Source of the DNA: an uncultured Bacilli bacterium
Lineage (GTDB): Bacteria; Bacillota_I; Bacilli_A; RFN20; CAG-826
Direction: 5' to 3'
DNA: 41,071 bases
Assembly (NCBI GenBank): GCA_944363535.1
Contig: CALVUG010000007.1
Location: forward strand, 1 to 41,071
Part shown: piece after piece, positions 40,106-41,071 of the stretch
How positions within the stretch are numbered: the first letter of the stretch is position 1
Layout of the letters: each line of letters begins with the position of its first letter
The notes under the pieces: model-generated
Told to the model about the DNA's origin: nothing
The model's input: the letters and a program-made list of their open reading frames with translations, nothing else
The model's database searches: none
Position numbers and translations under genes: made by a program

Positions 40106-40636
40106 TTAAATTAGTTTTTCGTCACCATTCCAGTATTTTATTCCCCAATTATCAAAATCCCATTTTGTATCATATAAATTACATTCATAGTCAATGTAAT
40201 AAATTAAATTATCATTCTTATTGATAATAAAATTTGTTGGATAATAATCAATATTAAGACCTGCACTATAAATATTAGGAAGCATGTCTTTCATTTGCTT
40301 AATATAAATTGTTATATCTTTATTTGATTTAATTAGGTCAGATAAGACTGGTCCTTCAATATATTCTTTAATGATTATTTCTTTATCTTTATCAAACGCG
40401 ATCAATTTAGGAATTCTAATTCCTGTTTTAAGAAGTCGCTCATAATCATGTAATTCGGCTTCGATTTTGTTACCAAATTGGTAATAAGAACAAGGCTCGT
40501 GATGGATTTGTTTTAATACATATTTTTTATTATCAGTTGTTGCTAGATATGAATATCCACCTTTACCATGTCCTAAAAGTTTTACTATTGTGTATGATAT
40601 ATCAAATATATTAACTAAATCGCCGATATTTAACAT
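40106..40636 (-). CDS. Small atypical protein kinase
   Basis: 176 residues, about half a normal kinase. A glycine loop GHGKGGYSYLA, the ATP Lys in YVLKQI, a catalytic loop LNIDYYPTNFIIN (Asp and Asn), and YYIDYE as a DFG-like segment are all present, so it may be active; the C-terminal lobe is minimal, as in RIO/APH-like mini-kinases. Target unknown. SD AAGGAG before ATG 40636, 9 nt after the regulator gene, so both form an operon. The base composition is more AT-rich than in the redox region. Confidence 0.75.
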   Translation of the reverse strand: MLNIGDLVNIFDISYTIVKLLGHGKGGYSYLATTDNKKYVLKQIHHEPCSYYQFGNKIEAELHDYERLLKTGIRIPKLIAFDKDKEIIIKEYIEGPVLSDLIKSNKDITIYIKQMKDMLPNIYSAGLNIDYYPTNFIINKNDNLIYYIDYECNLYDTKWDFDNWGIKYWNGDEKLI

Positions 40637-40645
40637 ATTAACTCC

Positions 40646-41071
40646 TTATTTTTTAATAACTTCCCAATATCCATATTGATTGCTGCCAACTCTTATTAGC
40701 ATCTTTTTATCAACAAGCTTATCAGCAATTCTTTGAACAGTTCTTATCGTTTTGTTTATTTTTATAGCAATTTCTTTTCTAGTAATCTTCGGATTATTTT
40801 CTATTAAATCAAACACTTCTTGTTCAATTTTATTAAGTAAAGAAAAAGGAGTGATATCAGCAGTGACAAATGCAGTGACATTCGTTTTTCTGTTAAAAGT
40901 AAAATAAAAACCATAGGCAGTATTTTCGCTAGACCAACTAATATTCTTTTCAGGACATGAATCATTCATTCTTTTGAAACCGGTTCCGGATTTTTCAACA
41001 TCTTTACATCTATATAAAACATCTAAAATAATTGGGTTTCTTTTAATCGAGGAAAGATCTTTCTCAATAAA
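40646..41071 (-). CDS. AlbA_2/HATPase_c_4-type DNA-binding regulator, N-terminal part outside window
   Basis: The frame is open through the right edge: 34 codons upstream of the first internal ATG (40969) read ...RNPIILDVLYRC..VEKSGTGFKRM..., the end of the HATPase_c_4 domain found in AlbA_2 proteins. The last about 70 residues are a winged helix (LLNKIEQEVFDLIENNPKIT, RTVQRIADKLVDKKMLIRVG). These proteins are common transcription factors in Firmicutes, often next to accessory genes. It sits upstream of the mini-kinase (9 nt). Confidence 0.8.
   Translation of the reverse strand, partial: FIEKDLSSIKRNPIILDVLYRCKDVEKSGTGFKRMNDSCPEKNISWSSENTAYGFYFTFNRKTNVTAFVTADITPFSLLNKIEQEVFDLIENNPKITRKEIAIKINKTIRTVQRIADKLVDKKMLIRVGSNQYGYWEVIKK

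Noticed and set aside
38596-40113. Similar sequence ATATCATT...AATTTAG or AAATTAG on both sides of the transporter gene
   Set aside because: The match is short, gapped and AT-rich, so it is not good evidence for a mobile unit or target-site duplication.
1-41071. CRISPR arrays, IS elements, rRNA
   Set aside because: No regularly spaced repeats, transposase motifs or rRNA sequence were recognised.

Overview
The window looks like chromosomal DNA of a low-GC, strictly fermentative anaerobe of the Bacillota (Firmicutes). Evidence: [FeFe]-hydrogenase-family proteins, AdhE, L-lactate dehydrogenase, rubredoxin, Rex, an AT-rich base composition and strong AGGAGG ribosome binding sites. TGA is used as a stop codon (for example at the end of ldh and csoR), which argues against a Mycoplasma-type code. 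The genus cannot be told from sequence alone.

Layout. 1-1860: accessory strip (cut collagen-like lipoprotein, PD-(D/E)xK nuclease with a structured leader) next to tRNA-Arg(UCG). 1951-10315: redox and fermentation genes, nearly all on the minus strand (DJ-1-like, membrane protein, TrxR-like, Fe-alcohol dehydrogenase, LDH, Old Yellow Enzyme-type reductase, CoA-disulfide/persulfide reductase-rhodanese), with one small plus-strand FakA-middle-domain protein. 10383-13214: copper operon csoR-copA, with CopZ fused in frame to CopA and an internal ribosome binding site. 13326-15030: cysK-cysE. 15160-17882: ECF sigma factor, membrane anti-sigma-like protein and a paralogous lipoprotein sharing a promoter-like element. 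17947-26017: rubredoxin and a six-gene tail-to-head operon rex-adhE-[2Fe-2S]-hydS-SpoIIE phosphatase-group B hydrogenase. 26245-26919: peroxiredoxin. 27132-29606: ABC exporter plus a P-loop kinase. 29655-32717: helicase-nuclease fusion. 32785-35088: isomerase-like protein and ferredoxin-type aldo/keto reductase. 35126-37479: small regulators, including a frameshifted Xre and a YjbR/EVE-like gene split by an in-frame amber codon. 37476-39955: lipoprotein and SLC13/ArsB-like transporter. 40106-41071: mini protein kinase and the end of an AlbA/HATPase-type regulator.

How the parts work together. The centre is a redox-balance programme. Rex (NADH/NAD+ sensing) is co-transcribed with AdhE (NADH disposal to ethanol), a PAS-bearing sensory [FeFe] hydrogenase, a SpoIIE/PP2C phosphatase and a group B hydrogenase, which suggests one transcript linking H2 and NADH sensing to the choice between ethanol and H2. 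LDH, Fe-ADH, the flavin enoate reductase and persulfide reductase add further electron sinks.

The most notable signals are: the H2-sensing rex-adhE operon; the CopA-CopZ fusion with an internal start; the ECF module whose two extracytoplasmic proteins are paralogues; several promoters that place the transcription start on or very near the start codon (leaderless mRNAs); the helicase-nuclease and the attenuator-controlled nuclease as defence candidates; and the amber-split YjbR/EVE gene.
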